This document shows positions 1 to 7,070 of a stretch of 19,840 bases of DNA, in pieces. The stretch is from positions 1 to 19,840 of the forward strand of contig JAGORY010000014.1 of NCBI GenBank assembly GCA_018062585.1, written 5' to 3'. Positions within the stretch are counted from its first letter, which is position 1. Every line of letters begins with the position of its first letter. Source of the stretch: Candidatus Peribacteraceae bacterium. GTDB lineage: Bacteria; Patescibacteriota; Gracilibacteria; Peribacterales; Peribacteraceae. The notes beneath the pieces are model-generated. The model saw only the letters and a program-made list of their open reading frames with translations. It was not told where the DNA came from and ran no database searches. The translations under genes and the position numbers were made by a program.

Positions 1-41
1 TTGTATCAGTCCATCTGTGTTTGAAAATGATTGACGGAGTC

Positions 42-70
42 TTGACCCCCGACGAGTCATGATATATGAT
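42..70 (+). promoter_or_regulatory. Promoter of the toxin-antitoxin operon
   Basis: TTGACC at 42-47 and TATGAT at 65-70 are separated by exactly 17 bases, a near-consensus housekeeping promoter. Transcription should start near 76-77, giving a leader of about 23 bases before the antitoxin ATG at 100. No good Shine-Dalgarno sequence is visible. Confidence 0.75.
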
Positions 71-93
71 ATTATCATATTATCTTATCATAT
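64..93. promoter_or_regulatory. Putative autoregulatory operator
   Basis: An inverted repeat (ATATGAT at 64-70, ATCATAT at 74-80, 3-base spacer) overlaps the -10 box. The right half-site recurs as a direct repeat: TTATCATAT at 72-80 and 85-93, 13 bases apart. Repeated half-sites over the promoter are typical of operators bound by ribbon-helix-helix antitoxins, which repress their own operon. Binding by the adjacent antitoxin is inferred. Confidence 0.55.
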
Positions 94-99
94 ACTTGC

Positions 100-309
100 A
101 TGACGACTATTTCTGTTCCTCTCTCTGCTGAGTTGCTGAAGATTCTTGATGAGCTGGTGCGCGATGGTGTTGCGGTCAATAAAGCCGATGCCATGCGAAA
201 GGCCCTGAAGAAGTTCTCCGAAGATCAGGCCGTCGAACGTGTACTCAGAGCCGAGAAGGAACCGAGGCTCGAAGGCGACCTTGATACGTTAGCTGCTCAG
301 TTACGATAA
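100..309 (+). CDS. Ribbon-helix-helix antitoxin-like protein
   Basis: This 69-residue protein begins with a short beta-strand segment (TTISVPLSAELLKILDEL) followed by two helices (about residues 9-22 and 27-40), the layout of the CopG/RelB/ParD ribbon-helix-helix fold. The C-terminal part (about 41-69) is charged and is probably the flexible toxin-binding tail. Such proteins dimerise, bind repeated operator half-sites, and neutralise the co-encoded toxin. The stop codon lies 2 bases before the GTG start of the toxin gene, so translation is probably coupled. The upstream promoter and repeats fit autorepression. The general class is fairly secure; assignment to a named antitoxin family is not. 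Confidence 0.8.
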   Translation: MTTISVPLSAELLKILDELVRDGVAVNKADAMRKALKKFSEDQAVERVLRAEKEPRLEGDLDTLAAQLR

Positions 310-311
310 CC

Positions 312-569
312 GTGAAATTTTTCTACACACCATCCTTTATTCGACAGTTTGATGGACTAGAGCCGTCTCTGAAGCAGGAAGTTCGCGAGAAGATCGTGAT
401 ATTCCAAAGCGACATCCGACATCCTTCCCTTCGGACCCATAAGCTAAAAGAAAAACTGCAAGGTCGCTTCAGTTTCTCCGTCAATTATCAGTACAGAATT
501 GTTTTCTGTTACGACAAACCGGATGCAATCGTTTTCCTCGATGTGGGGGATCATGATGTGTACCGATAA
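312..569 (+). CDS. RelE/ParE-superfamily toxin
   Basis: An 85-residue protein starting at GTG (312-314), the usual size for RelE-like toxins. The family pattern is visible: an N-terminal strand (KFFYTPSFIRQFDGL), an amphipathic helix, a basic segment with HKLKEKLQG at about 43-51, then SVNYQYRIVFCYD and a C-terminal DVGDHDVYR. Members are usually ribosome-dependent mRNA endonucleases, although ParE-like gyrase poisons share the fold. The basic residues and the Arg in YQYRIVF are consistent with an RNA-cleaving RelE-type enzyme, but the target cannot be proven from sequence. It is the second gene of the operon, after its antitoxin, and looks intact. Confidence 0.82.
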   Translation: MKFFYTPSFIRQFDGLEPSLKQEVREKIVIFQSDIRHPSLRTHKLKEKLQGRFSFSVNYQYRIVFCYDKPDAIVFLDVGDHDVYR

Positions 570-609
570 GGACTAGCACTTTCGGATGATTGCTCTAAAA
601 TCGCGATGC

Positions 610-668
610 TATGGCGATCGTAGCTCCCACCTACGCCCTTCGGGGCTACGGCGGGCAGGCAGTTTGGT
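610..668 (+). pseudogene. Broken 5' copy of tRNA-His, split by an insert
   Basis: Bases 610-626 are identical to 689-705 (17 bases), and 661-668 are identical to 706-713. If the intervening 34 bases (627-660) are removed, one continuous 25-base match to the 5' flank, acceptor strand and D-arm of the adjacent tRNA-His results. The copy begins 79 bases upstream of the real tRNA, which is exactly the tRNA length. Similarity is lost after 668. It cannot fold into a tRNA. It looks like a partial tandem duplication later interrupted by a small hairpin element. Confidence 0.75.
627..660. repeat. 34-bp palindromic intergenic element
   Basis: The insert in the tRNA-His fragment contains GCCC-TTCG-GGGC (635-646), a stem closed by a C(UUCG)G tetraloop, and ends in GCGGGCAGGC. 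The same 10-base ending and a related ACCTnCG...CTTCG core occur in the hairpin upstream of typA (17997-18024). The insertion boundary is ambiguous by one C. Small GC-rich hairpin repeats are dispersed in many bacterial genomes; the copy number here is unknown. Confidence 0.6.
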
Positions 669-691
669 CGCAGTGGCACATCATCACATAT

Positions 692-770
692 GGCGATCGT
701 AGCTCAGTTTGGTTAGAGCATCTGGTTGTGGTCCAGAGGGTCGTGGGTTCGAGTCCCATCGGTCGCCCCA
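692..770 (+). tRNA. tRNA-His (GTG anticodon)
   Basis: The cloverleaf is complete. G-1 is at 692; the 7-bp acceptor pairs 693-699 with 760-766 with one G-U pair. The D-arm is GCTC/GAGC, the anticodon stem is TCTGG/CCAGA with loop TTGTGGT (anticodon GTG at 728-730), and the T-arm is 743-759 with loop TTCGAGT. The discriminator C73 (767) faces G-1, the identity pair of histidine tRNA, encoded here in the DNA. CCA is encoded at 768-770. Confidence 0.97.
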
Positions 771-781
771 GTAGTATCAGC

Positions 782-807
782 AGAGAAACCAACTTTTCTT
801 CTCTTTT
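782..807 (+). terminator. Weak terminator after tRNA-His
   Basis: A 6-bp stem AGAGAA (782-787) / TTCTCT (799-804) with an 11-base loop is followed by a short T run ending at 807. The stem is AT-rich and weak, so this is only a candidate end for the tRNA transcript. Confidence 0.35.
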
Positions 808-865
808 GCGTTGTAACTTAATCAGCTCTGATCCGTATAAGATACTGTCACTTCCCCTCTTTCTC

Positions 866-3475
866 ATGTTCCACGATCTTCCTTCACCCAAAAAGCTGAT
901 GGCCGGCCTTGCGGCTACAGCCATCACGTTGTCGTTATTGCCAACAGGGTTCGCCGCGTTTTCTGATATTTCAGGAAGCACGCAGTATCAGACGGCGATC
1001 AAAGACTTAGAGACCAAAGGCGTCCTACAAGGATACGCTGACGGTACGTTCAAACCCAAGAGTGGCATTAACCGCGCTGAATTCTTAAAGATTCTCCTCG
1101 AAAGCAGGGGAGAGATCGCGATGGATGGCAAGAATTGTTTCCCCGATGTCGCTGACCAGTGGTTCGCACGCTACGTCTGCGCCGCCAAGGACGAAGGCAT
1201 CGTCACCGGTTATCCGGACGGCAGCTTCAAGCCGGATCAGGCGATCAACTTTGTCGAAGCCAGCAAAATGCTCGCACTCGCGTACCAACAGCAGATCAGT
1301 CAGGAAGGCTCTGATTGGTACGAGGGATACGCCCTCGCGCTTGAGAGTTCCAAAGCCATTCCGCCCACTGTTGCCACACTCGATGCTCCCTTGAACCGCG
1401 GCGAAATGGCCGAGATGATGTGGAGACTCTCCGAAGAGAAGACTGATCAGCCCACGAAGGGTTACCTCAACGTGAAGTACACCGACGTGAAGATCAACCT
1501 CTCGTCTGATAGCCCCCAGCTTGCGCAGTCCTGTGCCGACCTCAAGGCATTCACTGAGAATTCTGCTTCTGGATACGGTGGGGGAGTCATGTACTTCAAC
1601 AAAACCATGGAGGATCGGGCAGTCGCTGCTCCAACCGCAAATGAAGCTCAGATGGGCGCAACGCTTTCAGAAGGAGGATCAGACGATTACTCAAAGACGA
1701 ACGTCCAAGTGGAAGGTGTCGATGAAGGCGACCGCGTAAAGACCGACGGCAGTTTCCTATATGTCGTGAGCCGTCGGGATCACAAAGTGCGCATCGTCGA
1801 CGTTCGCGATCCGAAGAATATGAAGGTGGTGTCCACAATTTCGTTCGATACATTCATGCCGAACGATCTCTACATCGATGGTACGAAGCTCGCTGTCACC
1901 GGACAGTCCACGTGGGCCAATCAGCCCATGCCGATGATGGAAGATTCCGCCAGCGCGAAAATGATGATCTATCCGCCGATCTGGGCTGGAGTGCAGAAGT
2001 CAGTCGTGAAAATTTACGATGTCACAACCAAGGCATCTCCGAAAGAAATCCGCACCGTCGCATTCGAGGGTAATACTATTTCCACTCGCCTTGTCGGCGG
2101 CAAGATGCTCCTCGTCCTGAATGCCGGCCCACGCTGGTACGGACCGTACGCGCAGACCAAAGAGGCCAACGCCAAGGGCCTCATCCCTCTCTATGACGAC
2201 TCTGCAAAGAGCATCAAGGATTCACCGGTTACGGATTGCAATCGCGTCACCATCCTGCCGCGTGTTCCTCGTCCGCAGTATCTCGTGATCGCTTCTATCC
2301 CACTGTCAGCGAGCGCTGAGGTCGGACGCACCGTGATCCTCGGTAACGGCCAGAACGTCTATGCCAGCCTTACGAATCTCTATGTCGCGTCTCCGGACTG
2401 GGCATACAGCTGGCGGAACTCGGTTGGCAGTTCCAGCGAAAAAACCAACATCTATCGTTTTGCGTACACCACAGGCGGCACCGAGTTTTCCTCTCAGGGC
2501 AGCGTAAAGGGCCACATTCTCAATCAGTTCAGCATGGACGAGAATGGCGACACGTTCCGCATCGCAACGACGGTGAGTGCGCAGTGGATCGGTGGTGACG
2601 TCAGGATTATGGAGGGAACGACTTCCCCTCAGATGACGAAGTCGACCAATAACCTCTATGTTCTCAATAAAAATTTGGACAACCTTGGTTCGGTGACCGA
2701 CATCGCGCCCGGTGAATCCATTTACTCGGTTCGCTTCACGGGGAACCGCGCCTACATGGTGACCTTCAAACAGGTTGATCCACTCTTCGTCATCGATCTC
2801 ACGGATGCCAGAAACCCCAAGATTCTCGGCAAGCTCAAGATCCCCGGCTACAGCAACTACCTTCATCCGGTCGACGAGAATCACGTTCTTGGCTTTGGCA
2901 AAGATGTGGATGAATCCATCGACAAAGACAAAGTGCATTCCGACGACGCTGTGTACTACACCGCGATTCTCGGCATGAAAATCGCGCTCTTCGATGTCAC
3001 GGATGTCGCGAATCCGAAGGAGCTCCACAAGGAAGTCATCGGTGCACGCGGTACGGATAGCCCGCTTCTTTCCGATCACAAGGCTCTGCTCTTCGATAAA
3101 GAGCGTGGACTCCTTGCGTTCCCAGTGACGGTCTACGAGAAGAAGTCATCTCCCAAGGTGAACGAGTGGGACGCTGATACGATGCCCGTCTTCCAGGGTG
3201 CGTACGTTTACGACTTCAACGTCAACTCCGGTTTCTCGCTCAAGGGCACGATCACCCACCATACGCCTGACGACTTCATGAAGTCCGGCGACTACTGGTA
3301 TGACCAGACGGGTCTCGATATCGACCGCATCGTTCGCATCAACAACACCCTGTTCAGCGTCTCCGAAGCCAAGCTTTCGGCAAACGCGCTCACAGGACTC
3401 AGGTCGGAAGGACAGGTAGACCTCGCGACCGAACTTACAGATGAGTACCCACCGATGCGGATGATGATAGAATAA
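866..3475 (+). CDS. Secreted SLH and beta-propeller surface protein
   Basis: An 869-residue exported protein. Residues 1-31 form a signal peptide (basic PKK, hydrophobic AGLAATAITLSLLP, then GFAA). Two clear S-layer homology repeats follow at about 32-80 (FSDI...GYADGTFKP...RAEFLKILL) and 91-140 (CFPDV...GYPDGSFKP...VEASKML), with a degraded third at about 150-195. SLH repeats anchor proteins to the cell envelope. From about residue 279 (NVQVEGVDEGDRVKTDG) to the end it matches the secreted C-terminal beta-propeller family (Pfam Beta_propel, COG4880), whose function is unknown. The open frame extends back to 611, but that part runs through tRNA-His, so the ATG at 866 ahead of the signal peptide is chosen. 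It ends just before a strong terminator. Probably an S-layer-associated binding or scaffold protein. Confidence 0.9.
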   Translation: MFHDLPSPKKLMAGLAATAITLSLLPTGFAAFSDISGSTQYQTAIKDLETKGVLQGYADGTFKPKSGINRAEFLKILLESRGEIAMDGKNCFPDVADQWFARYVCAAKDEGIVTGYPDGSFKPDQAINFVEASKMLALAYQQQISQEGSDWYEGYALALESSKAIPPTVATLDAPLNRGEMAEMMWRLSEEKTDQPTKGYLNVKYTDVKINLSSDSPQLAQSCADLKAFTENSASGYGGGVMYFNKTMEDRAVAAPTANEAQMGATLSEGGSDDYSKTNVQVEGVDEGDRVKTDGSFLYVVSRRDHKVRIVDVRDPKNMKVVSTISFDTFMPNDLYIDGTKLAVTGQSTWANQPMPMMEDSASAKMMIYPPIWAGVQKSVVKIYDVTTKASPKEIRTVAFEGNTISTRLVGGKMLLVLNAGPRWYGPYAQTKEANAKGLIPLYDDSAKSIKDSPVTDCNRVTILPRVPRPQYLVIASIPLSASAEVGRTVILGNGQNVYASLTNLYVASPDWAYSWRNSVGSSSEKTNIYRFAYTTGGTEFSSQGSVKGHILNQFSMDENGDTFRIATTVSAQWIGGDVRIMEGTTSPQMTKSTNNLYVLNKNLDNLGSVTDIAPGESIYSVRFTGNRAYMVTFKQVDPLFVIDLTDARNPKILGKLKIPGYSNYLHPVDENHVLGFGKDVDESIDKDKVHSDDAVYYTAILGMKIALFDVTDVANPKELHKEVIGARGTDSPLLSDHKALLFDKERGLLAFPVTVYEKKSSPKVNEWDADTMPVFQGAYVYDFNVNSGFSLKGTITHHTPDDFMKSGDYWYDQTGLDIDRIVRINNTLFSVSEAKLSANALTGLRSEGQVDLATELTDEYPPMRMMIE

Positions 3476-3493
3476 TGGCTTAAAGAAGCGCTG

Positions 3494-3519
3494 AAAGAGG
3501 GCGAACGTCGCCCTCTTTT
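3494..3519. terminator. Bidirectional intrinsic terminator
   Basis: A perfect 11-bp stem (3494-3504 with 3508-3518) and a 3-base ACG loop lie between two convergent genes. On the plus strand the stem runs into TTTT. On the minus strand the symmetrical AAA/TTT ends give a short T run, so it can also end the PKD-protein transcript. Confidence 0.85.
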
Positions 3520-3551
3520 GAGAAAGAAAGCTCTTGAGATCGGCGCCTTGA

Positions 3552-5540
3552 TTACCTCGAAATACTATCCGCTTGGATGATCGCAATTGGTGGATCGTCG
3601 TCGTTCTTCTTTTCCTCGGTCATCGCTTTCGGCTGAGCCTGAGGAATCGGCTGTGCTACCGGCTTTGGAGCAGGAGCGGGCGTCGGCTTTGGCGTCTCAA
3701 CGTTTGGCTGAGGTGGAGGTGCTACTGGGGCTGGTGCTGGTTTCGGAGGCTCAGGTTTGGGCTCAGGAGCAGGTACCGGAGCCGCAGTCGGCTTTGGTGC
3801 TTCAGGAACTTTCGGCTGGAGTGGTACTACGGGAGCAGCTACCGGTGCCGGTTTGACTTCGGCTTTCGCAGCTTCCGGAGCTTTCGGCTGACGTACCACC
3901 GCAGGAGGTGCTTTCGGAGTGGCCTCGGGAGCACGCGGAGGAGAAGCCGGGCTCGGTGCAGGTTTTGCTGCAGGTGCCGGAGTCGGAGCTTGAGTGACTG
4001 CCGGTGCTCGGGGCGGGACAGGCGCAGGCTTCAACCATGCCGGAGTCGGGCCGTCTTGGGAAGGTGTGGGTTCCGCAGGGGCAGCTGGTTTTGGAGCTGA
4101 GACAGCTGGTGCGGGAGCAAAGGTAGGAGCTTTCGTTGGCGCTTTGGCAAGCCACGACGGTACCGGACCCGAGGAAGCTGCTGGTGTTTCGTTCGTCCTT
4201 TCCTGTGTTCTAAATTCCACTGTGGCTTTCTCACGTTCCACGACAATGTCGGGCGGAGCAGATTTTTCTTTCTTCAATTTCATCGGCTCAGCCTTGGTCG
4301 GATCGACGGGGTCTTTGTTCACGATCGTTCCTTCCATCTTTTCCAATGTTTTCTGGAGTCCGGATGCGGTCTTGCGCTTGATCCACGTGAAGAGAAAATA
4401 GAGTCCGACAGCGAATGCAAGGAGCAGGATGATGATGAAACTCACCTGCAAGACACCTTTGATTGAAGCGCTCGATCCTCCGTTTGAGACAGTAGAAGAA
4501 CTTGTCCCGGACGATGCGGAACTGGAGGAAGATTCGATGACCGGAACATTGTCGAGGACCAGCATATCCGTTCCCTCGTACAACACTTCTGCATTCGAGA
4601 TATCGCGGATCTTGAGTCCTATCGTATAGGTGCCAGGGGCGGCATACGTATGAACAGGCGCGTAGAGCAAACTCTTGGACCTGTCGCCGAAGTCCCACTC
4701 GTAGAGCACTTCGCGTCCAGCGGTCTGGCTTTCATCGAGCCTTGCGGAGAAGTGAACAACGGCACCCTCGCGCTGCATGAGCACCGGACTATTGGGATTG
4801 AAGCTCGCCGACGATGACGGAAGAGGTGCAAACGCAAATTGGATAGGCACTTCCGTGGTCTTCGGTTCGATGGATCCGAGGTCGGTGACGGTAAGCATCA
4901 CGGAACGCGGGGTGTTTTTTGGGAGCATGAAGACGTAGAGCGGCGTACCCACTTTCTCCGAAATCGTACCGATATTGTCTTTGTCGTTATTGGGTATTCC
5001 GTCGCCATCCGAGTCGACTGTCGTATCAAGATCGATGTGGTACGCCGAAATATTTCCGTTCGATGCGGATGGGTCGATCTTCAGAATGTCTCCCTCTGGT
5101 GCGACGTACGCACTGCCGTTCACGATCGGAGGATTCGTCTGCAGGATCGCTGAGAGCGGTTGCGTCTTGTCGCCGGACGATCCCGGCAGCGTTCCGGTCG
5201 GTGCCGTCACGACGATCGTGAATGCGCGGTAACCGTTCTCACTCGTGATCGGGTCCTGCACGCTGACATCCAGCACGTAGGTTCCTGGTTCTGCGAGTCG
5301 AGTCTGGAAGAAGCGTGTGCGCTGAGCACTTTGGAACTTACGGTCCTTTGTGAGAATCCAACTGAAGTCCGACTTTGGTGAAGCCGTGTCGGTGCTGATC
5401 TCAAGTGTTTCTCCGGCTTCGACGCGGATCGTATTCGTCTCTGCGGCACTGGAGCCCCTGAGTCCAAAGGCAGCCGTAAGCCCCATGATCACAAGGACCA
5501 AACCCATCGAGAGCCGTTGTATGGACTGCGTTGGATTCAT
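3552..5540 (-). CDS. PKD-domain membrane protein with Pro-rich tail
   Basis: A 662-residue single-pass protein. An N-terminal hydrophobic segment (about 10-30) acts as a signal. The extracellular part has Ig/PKD-like modules, including a canonical PKD at about 250-330 (YEWDFGD at 280-286, then HTY..PGTY), and an Asp-rich probable calcium-binding motif DSDGDGIPNNDKDN (176-189). A Ser-rich linker (336-359) leads to a transmembrane helix (about 363-387) and a basic stop-transfer WIKRK. The remaining 270 residues are predicted cytoplasmic and are very rich in Pro, Ala and Lys, with two related motifs, GPVPSWLAKAP (458-468) and GPTPAWLKPAP (497-507), and an acidic end (EEKKNDDDPP). It starts 1 base after the stop of the pilin gene, so the two form an operon. 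PKD modules usually mediate surface adhesion or display; the tail may dock a cytoplasmic partner. Exact function unknown. Confidence 0.8.
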   Translation of the reverse strand: MNPTQSIQRLSMGLVLVIMGLTAAFGLRGSSAAETNTIRVEAGETLEISTDTASPKSDFSWILTKDRKFQSAQRTRFFQTRLAEPGTYVLDVSVQDPITSENGYRAFTIVVTAPTGTLPGSSGDKTQPLSAILQTNPPIVNGSAYVAPEGDILKIDPSASNGNISAYHIDLDTTVDSDGDGIPNNDKDNIGTISEKVGTPLYVFMLPKNTPRSVMLTVTDLGSIEPKTTEVPIQFAFAPLPSSSASFNPNSPVLMQREGAVVHFSARLDESQTAGREVLYEWDFGDRSKSLLYAPVHTYAAPGTYTIGLKIRDISNAEVLYEGTDMLVLDNVPVIESSSSSASSGTSSSTVSNGGSSASIKGVLQVSFIIILLLAFAVGLYFLFTWIKRKTASGLQKTLEKMEGTIVNKDPVDPTKAEPMKLKKEKSAPPDIVVEREKATVEFRTQERTNETPAASSGPVPSWLAKAPTKAPTFAPAPAVSAPKPAAPAEPTPSQDGPTPAWLKPAPVPPRAPAVTQAPTPAPAAKPAPSPASPPRAPEATPKAPPAVVRQPKAPEAAKAEVKPAPVAAPVVPLQPKVPEAPKPTAAPVPAPEPKPEPPKPAPAPVAPPPQPNVETPKPTPAPAPKPVAQPIPQAQPKAMTEEKKNDDDPPIAIIQADSISR

Positions 5541-5541
5541 G

Positions 5542-5934
5542 CTAGAAGAAGATACTGTTAATGAGCATGACGATGGCGCGCGAGAACAGGATCAGGAGTA
5601 CGCCGATGATGGCGTAGAAAATAATTTTCTTCGCTTTGTCCTTCTGACCTTCCTCACCCTGACTCGTAATCAGGTACAAACCTGCGATGATGATCGCGAG
5701 TACGGCGAGGAGCAGCGCGATGTCGAGAATGAAGTTGATGATCTTGAACACGAGCTCACTGATGCTCGTCGCGGTCGTAAGTCCGGTGAGTCCGCTCGCC
5801 GAGCTGATTCCACACAAAATTCCGCAGCCGCCGTACACTTGAGCCATCGCTTTCGGTACGAAGGCGAATGTTGAGAGCAAGGCACCACTTTTGATCATGC
5901 GGGAGAGCCGGAGTTTGCGCATACGGAGTGACAT
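5542..5934 (-). CDS. TrbC/VirB2-type pilin-like membrane protein
   Basis: A 130-residue protein with a basic N terminus, a signal-like segment (IKSGALLSTFAFVPKAMAQ, likely cleavage after about residue 32), a Gly/Cys-containing stretch (YGGCGILCG), and two transmembrane helices (about 60-86 and 103-127). They are joined by a short polar loop, TSQGEEGQKDKAKK. This layout matches the T4SS-pilin/TrbC-VirB2 group common in CPR genomes. In other bacteria such proteins are subunits of type IV secretion or conjugation pili; in CPR they appear without a full secretion system and their role is open. No VirB4, VirB6 or coupling ATPase is in the window. The partner gene 1 base downstream encodes the PKD membrane protein. 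Confidence 0.75.
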   Translation of the reverse strand: MSLRMRKLRLSRMIKSGALLSTFAFVPKAMAQVYGGCGILCGISSASGLTGLTTATSISELVFKIINFILDIALLLAVLAIIIAGLYLITSQGEEGQKDKAKKIIFYAIIGVLLILFSRAIVMLINSIFF

Positions 5935-5943
5935 GAAATAATC

Positions 5944-5972
5944 ATTCTATGATAGCATAAACAGCGTTCTAA
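5944..5972 (-). promoter_or_regulatory. Possible promoter of the pilin operon
   Basis: On the minus strand TTAGAA (5972-5967) and TAGAAT (5949-5944) are 17 bases apart. The -10 box ends 9 bases before the ATG at 5934, implying a nearly leaderless mRNA. The -35 match is poor (3 of 6). Confidence 0.35.
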
Positions 5973-5986
5973 CGCCAGATCTCCTT

Positions 5987-6991
5987 ATGGCTTCAACACG
6001 TGTTTCTAGGCTTCAAAAACGGCTCGCTAGCCTATCGGTGCCCGCTGTCATCATCTCCAATCTCACAAATATCCGCTATTTGACCAGTATCCAAGCATCT
6101 GCGGGACTACTTCTTGTCACGAAGAAACAGGTAGTACTATTCGTGGACTCAAGGTATTCGGAGGTGGCTTCCAGAAGGGCTGAAAAGGGGATAGTAATCG
6201 CCGATCCAACCGAGCTTCAGCGATATCTTTCGCGTTTCAAGACACTTGGTTTTGAGTCAGACTCTGTCACAGTTGCCCGGCTTGACCGTTGGAAGAAACA
6301 ATTAAAGAACAAAAAATTTGTTCAAATAAAAGACTTTGTAGAAGGGCTTCGGGCAATTAAGGACATTCAAGAACTTACGACTCTTACAGAGGCATGCGCT
6401 ATCACCAAGATGGCACTGCGTAAGATTTCCTCGATGCTGCGATATGGCATGACCGAGCGTGAACTGGCTCTGGATATCTATGTCTACTGCATGAATAACG
6501 GCGCTGACGGTATGGCCTTCGAGACAATTGTAGGCTTTGGTGAAAATACGTCTAAGCCGCATCACAGGCCGTCCGATCGAAAGCTCAAAAAAGGCGATAT
6601 CGTACAGATCGACATGGGTGCGATGTACCGCGGGTATTGTAGTGATTACAGTCGTGTGTATTTCACGTCCGAGCCGACACCCAAGCAGAGGAAAGCTTAC
6701 CGAGCCCTGAAAGAAGCCAAGAAGGCAGCGGAAAAAATACTGCGACCCGGCGTTCTCAATACCAAGCTCGATGAAGAAGCCAGACGTGTACTTTTACGGC
6801 ATGGATTCGACAAAGAATTCAGTCACAGCCTCGGTCACGGTGTGGGAATGGATATTCATGAAGGTACGACACTCTCGAAGCGTGCAGCTCCGGTTAAGCT
6901 ACGCAAAAACGAAGTCGTCACCATCGAGCCGGGACTGTATTTTAAGGGAAGGTGGGGGATGAGGATCGAAGATACAATCGTAATTAGGTGA
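5987..6991 (+). CDS. M24 family Xaa-Pro aminopeptidase-like protein
   Basis: A 334-residue M24 metallopeptidase. Residues 1-120 form the small creatinase-like N-terminal domain; about 125-334 form the pita-bread catalytic domain. All five metal ligands are visible: D209 (QIDMGA), D220 (CSDYSR), H284 (SLGHGVGMDIHE), E314 (TIEPGLY) and E328 (RIEDT), with substrate-side histidines at 191-192 and 291. Members remove an N-terminal residue preceding proline, usually with two Mn or Co ions, in the cytoplasm. The protein ends at RIEDTIVIR, about 15-20 residues earlier than typical relatives, which continue with another short strand. The stop codon (6989-6991) lies inside the first unit of a heptamer array. 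Since all ligands remain, activity is likely. A PepQ-like dipeptidase role is the alternative. Confidence 0.88.
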   Translation: MASTRVSRLQKRLASLSVPAVIISNLTNIRYLTSIQASAGLLLVTKKQVVLFVDSRYSEVASRRAEKGIVIADPTELQRYLSRFKTLGFESDSVTVARLDRWKKQLKNKKFVQIKDFVEGLRAIKDIQELTTLTEACAITKMALRKISSMLRYGMTERELALDIYVYCMNNGADGMAFETIVGFGENTSKPHHRPSDRKLKKGDIVQIDMGAMYRGYCSDYSRVYFTSEPTPKQRKAYRALKEAKKAAEKILRPGVLNTKLDEEARRVLLRHGFDKEFSHSLGHGVGMDIHEGTTLSKRAAPVKLRKNEVVTIEPGLYFKGRWGMRIEDTIVIR

Positions 6992-7070
6992 TAGGGGATA
7001 GGCTATAGCGCTGCGGATCTTCTACTTATTTTGCTTTATCTATAACCTATAACCTGTAACCTGAAACCTA
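6985..7070. repeat. Inverted heptamer array A
   Basis: The left arm (6985-7008) reads TAGGTGA, TAGGGGA, TAGGCTA, TAG. The right arm (7040-7070) is the reverse orientation: CTATAAC twice, CTGTAAC, CTGAAAC, CTA. The central 31 bases are not heptameric. The arms can pair imperfectly near the loop (GGCTATAG with CTATAACC, one mismatch). The array contains the stop codon of the upstream peptidase, and its final A is the A of the downstream asparaginase ATG. Same architecture as arrays at 12839-12905 and 16127-16210. Confidence 0.7.

Noticed and set aside
611..865. N-terminal extension of the SLH protein frame back to 611
   Set aside because: This part reads through tRNA-His and the broken tRNA copy. 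The ATG at 866 directly precedes a normal signal peptide.
2306..3079. 257-residue open frame on the minus strand
   Set aside because: It lies fully antisense inside the well-supported beta-propeller coding region and shows no recognisable domain.
3573..4100. Arg/Trp-rich open frame on the plus strand, and other frames opposite the Pro-rich tail
   Set aside because: Low-complexity Pro/Ala codons on the minus strand produce long open frames on the other strand; composition is unlike a real protein.
6985..7070. CRISPR array interpretation of the heptamer arrays
   Set aside because: The units are 7 bases with no spacers, and the arms are inverted; no cas genes are present.
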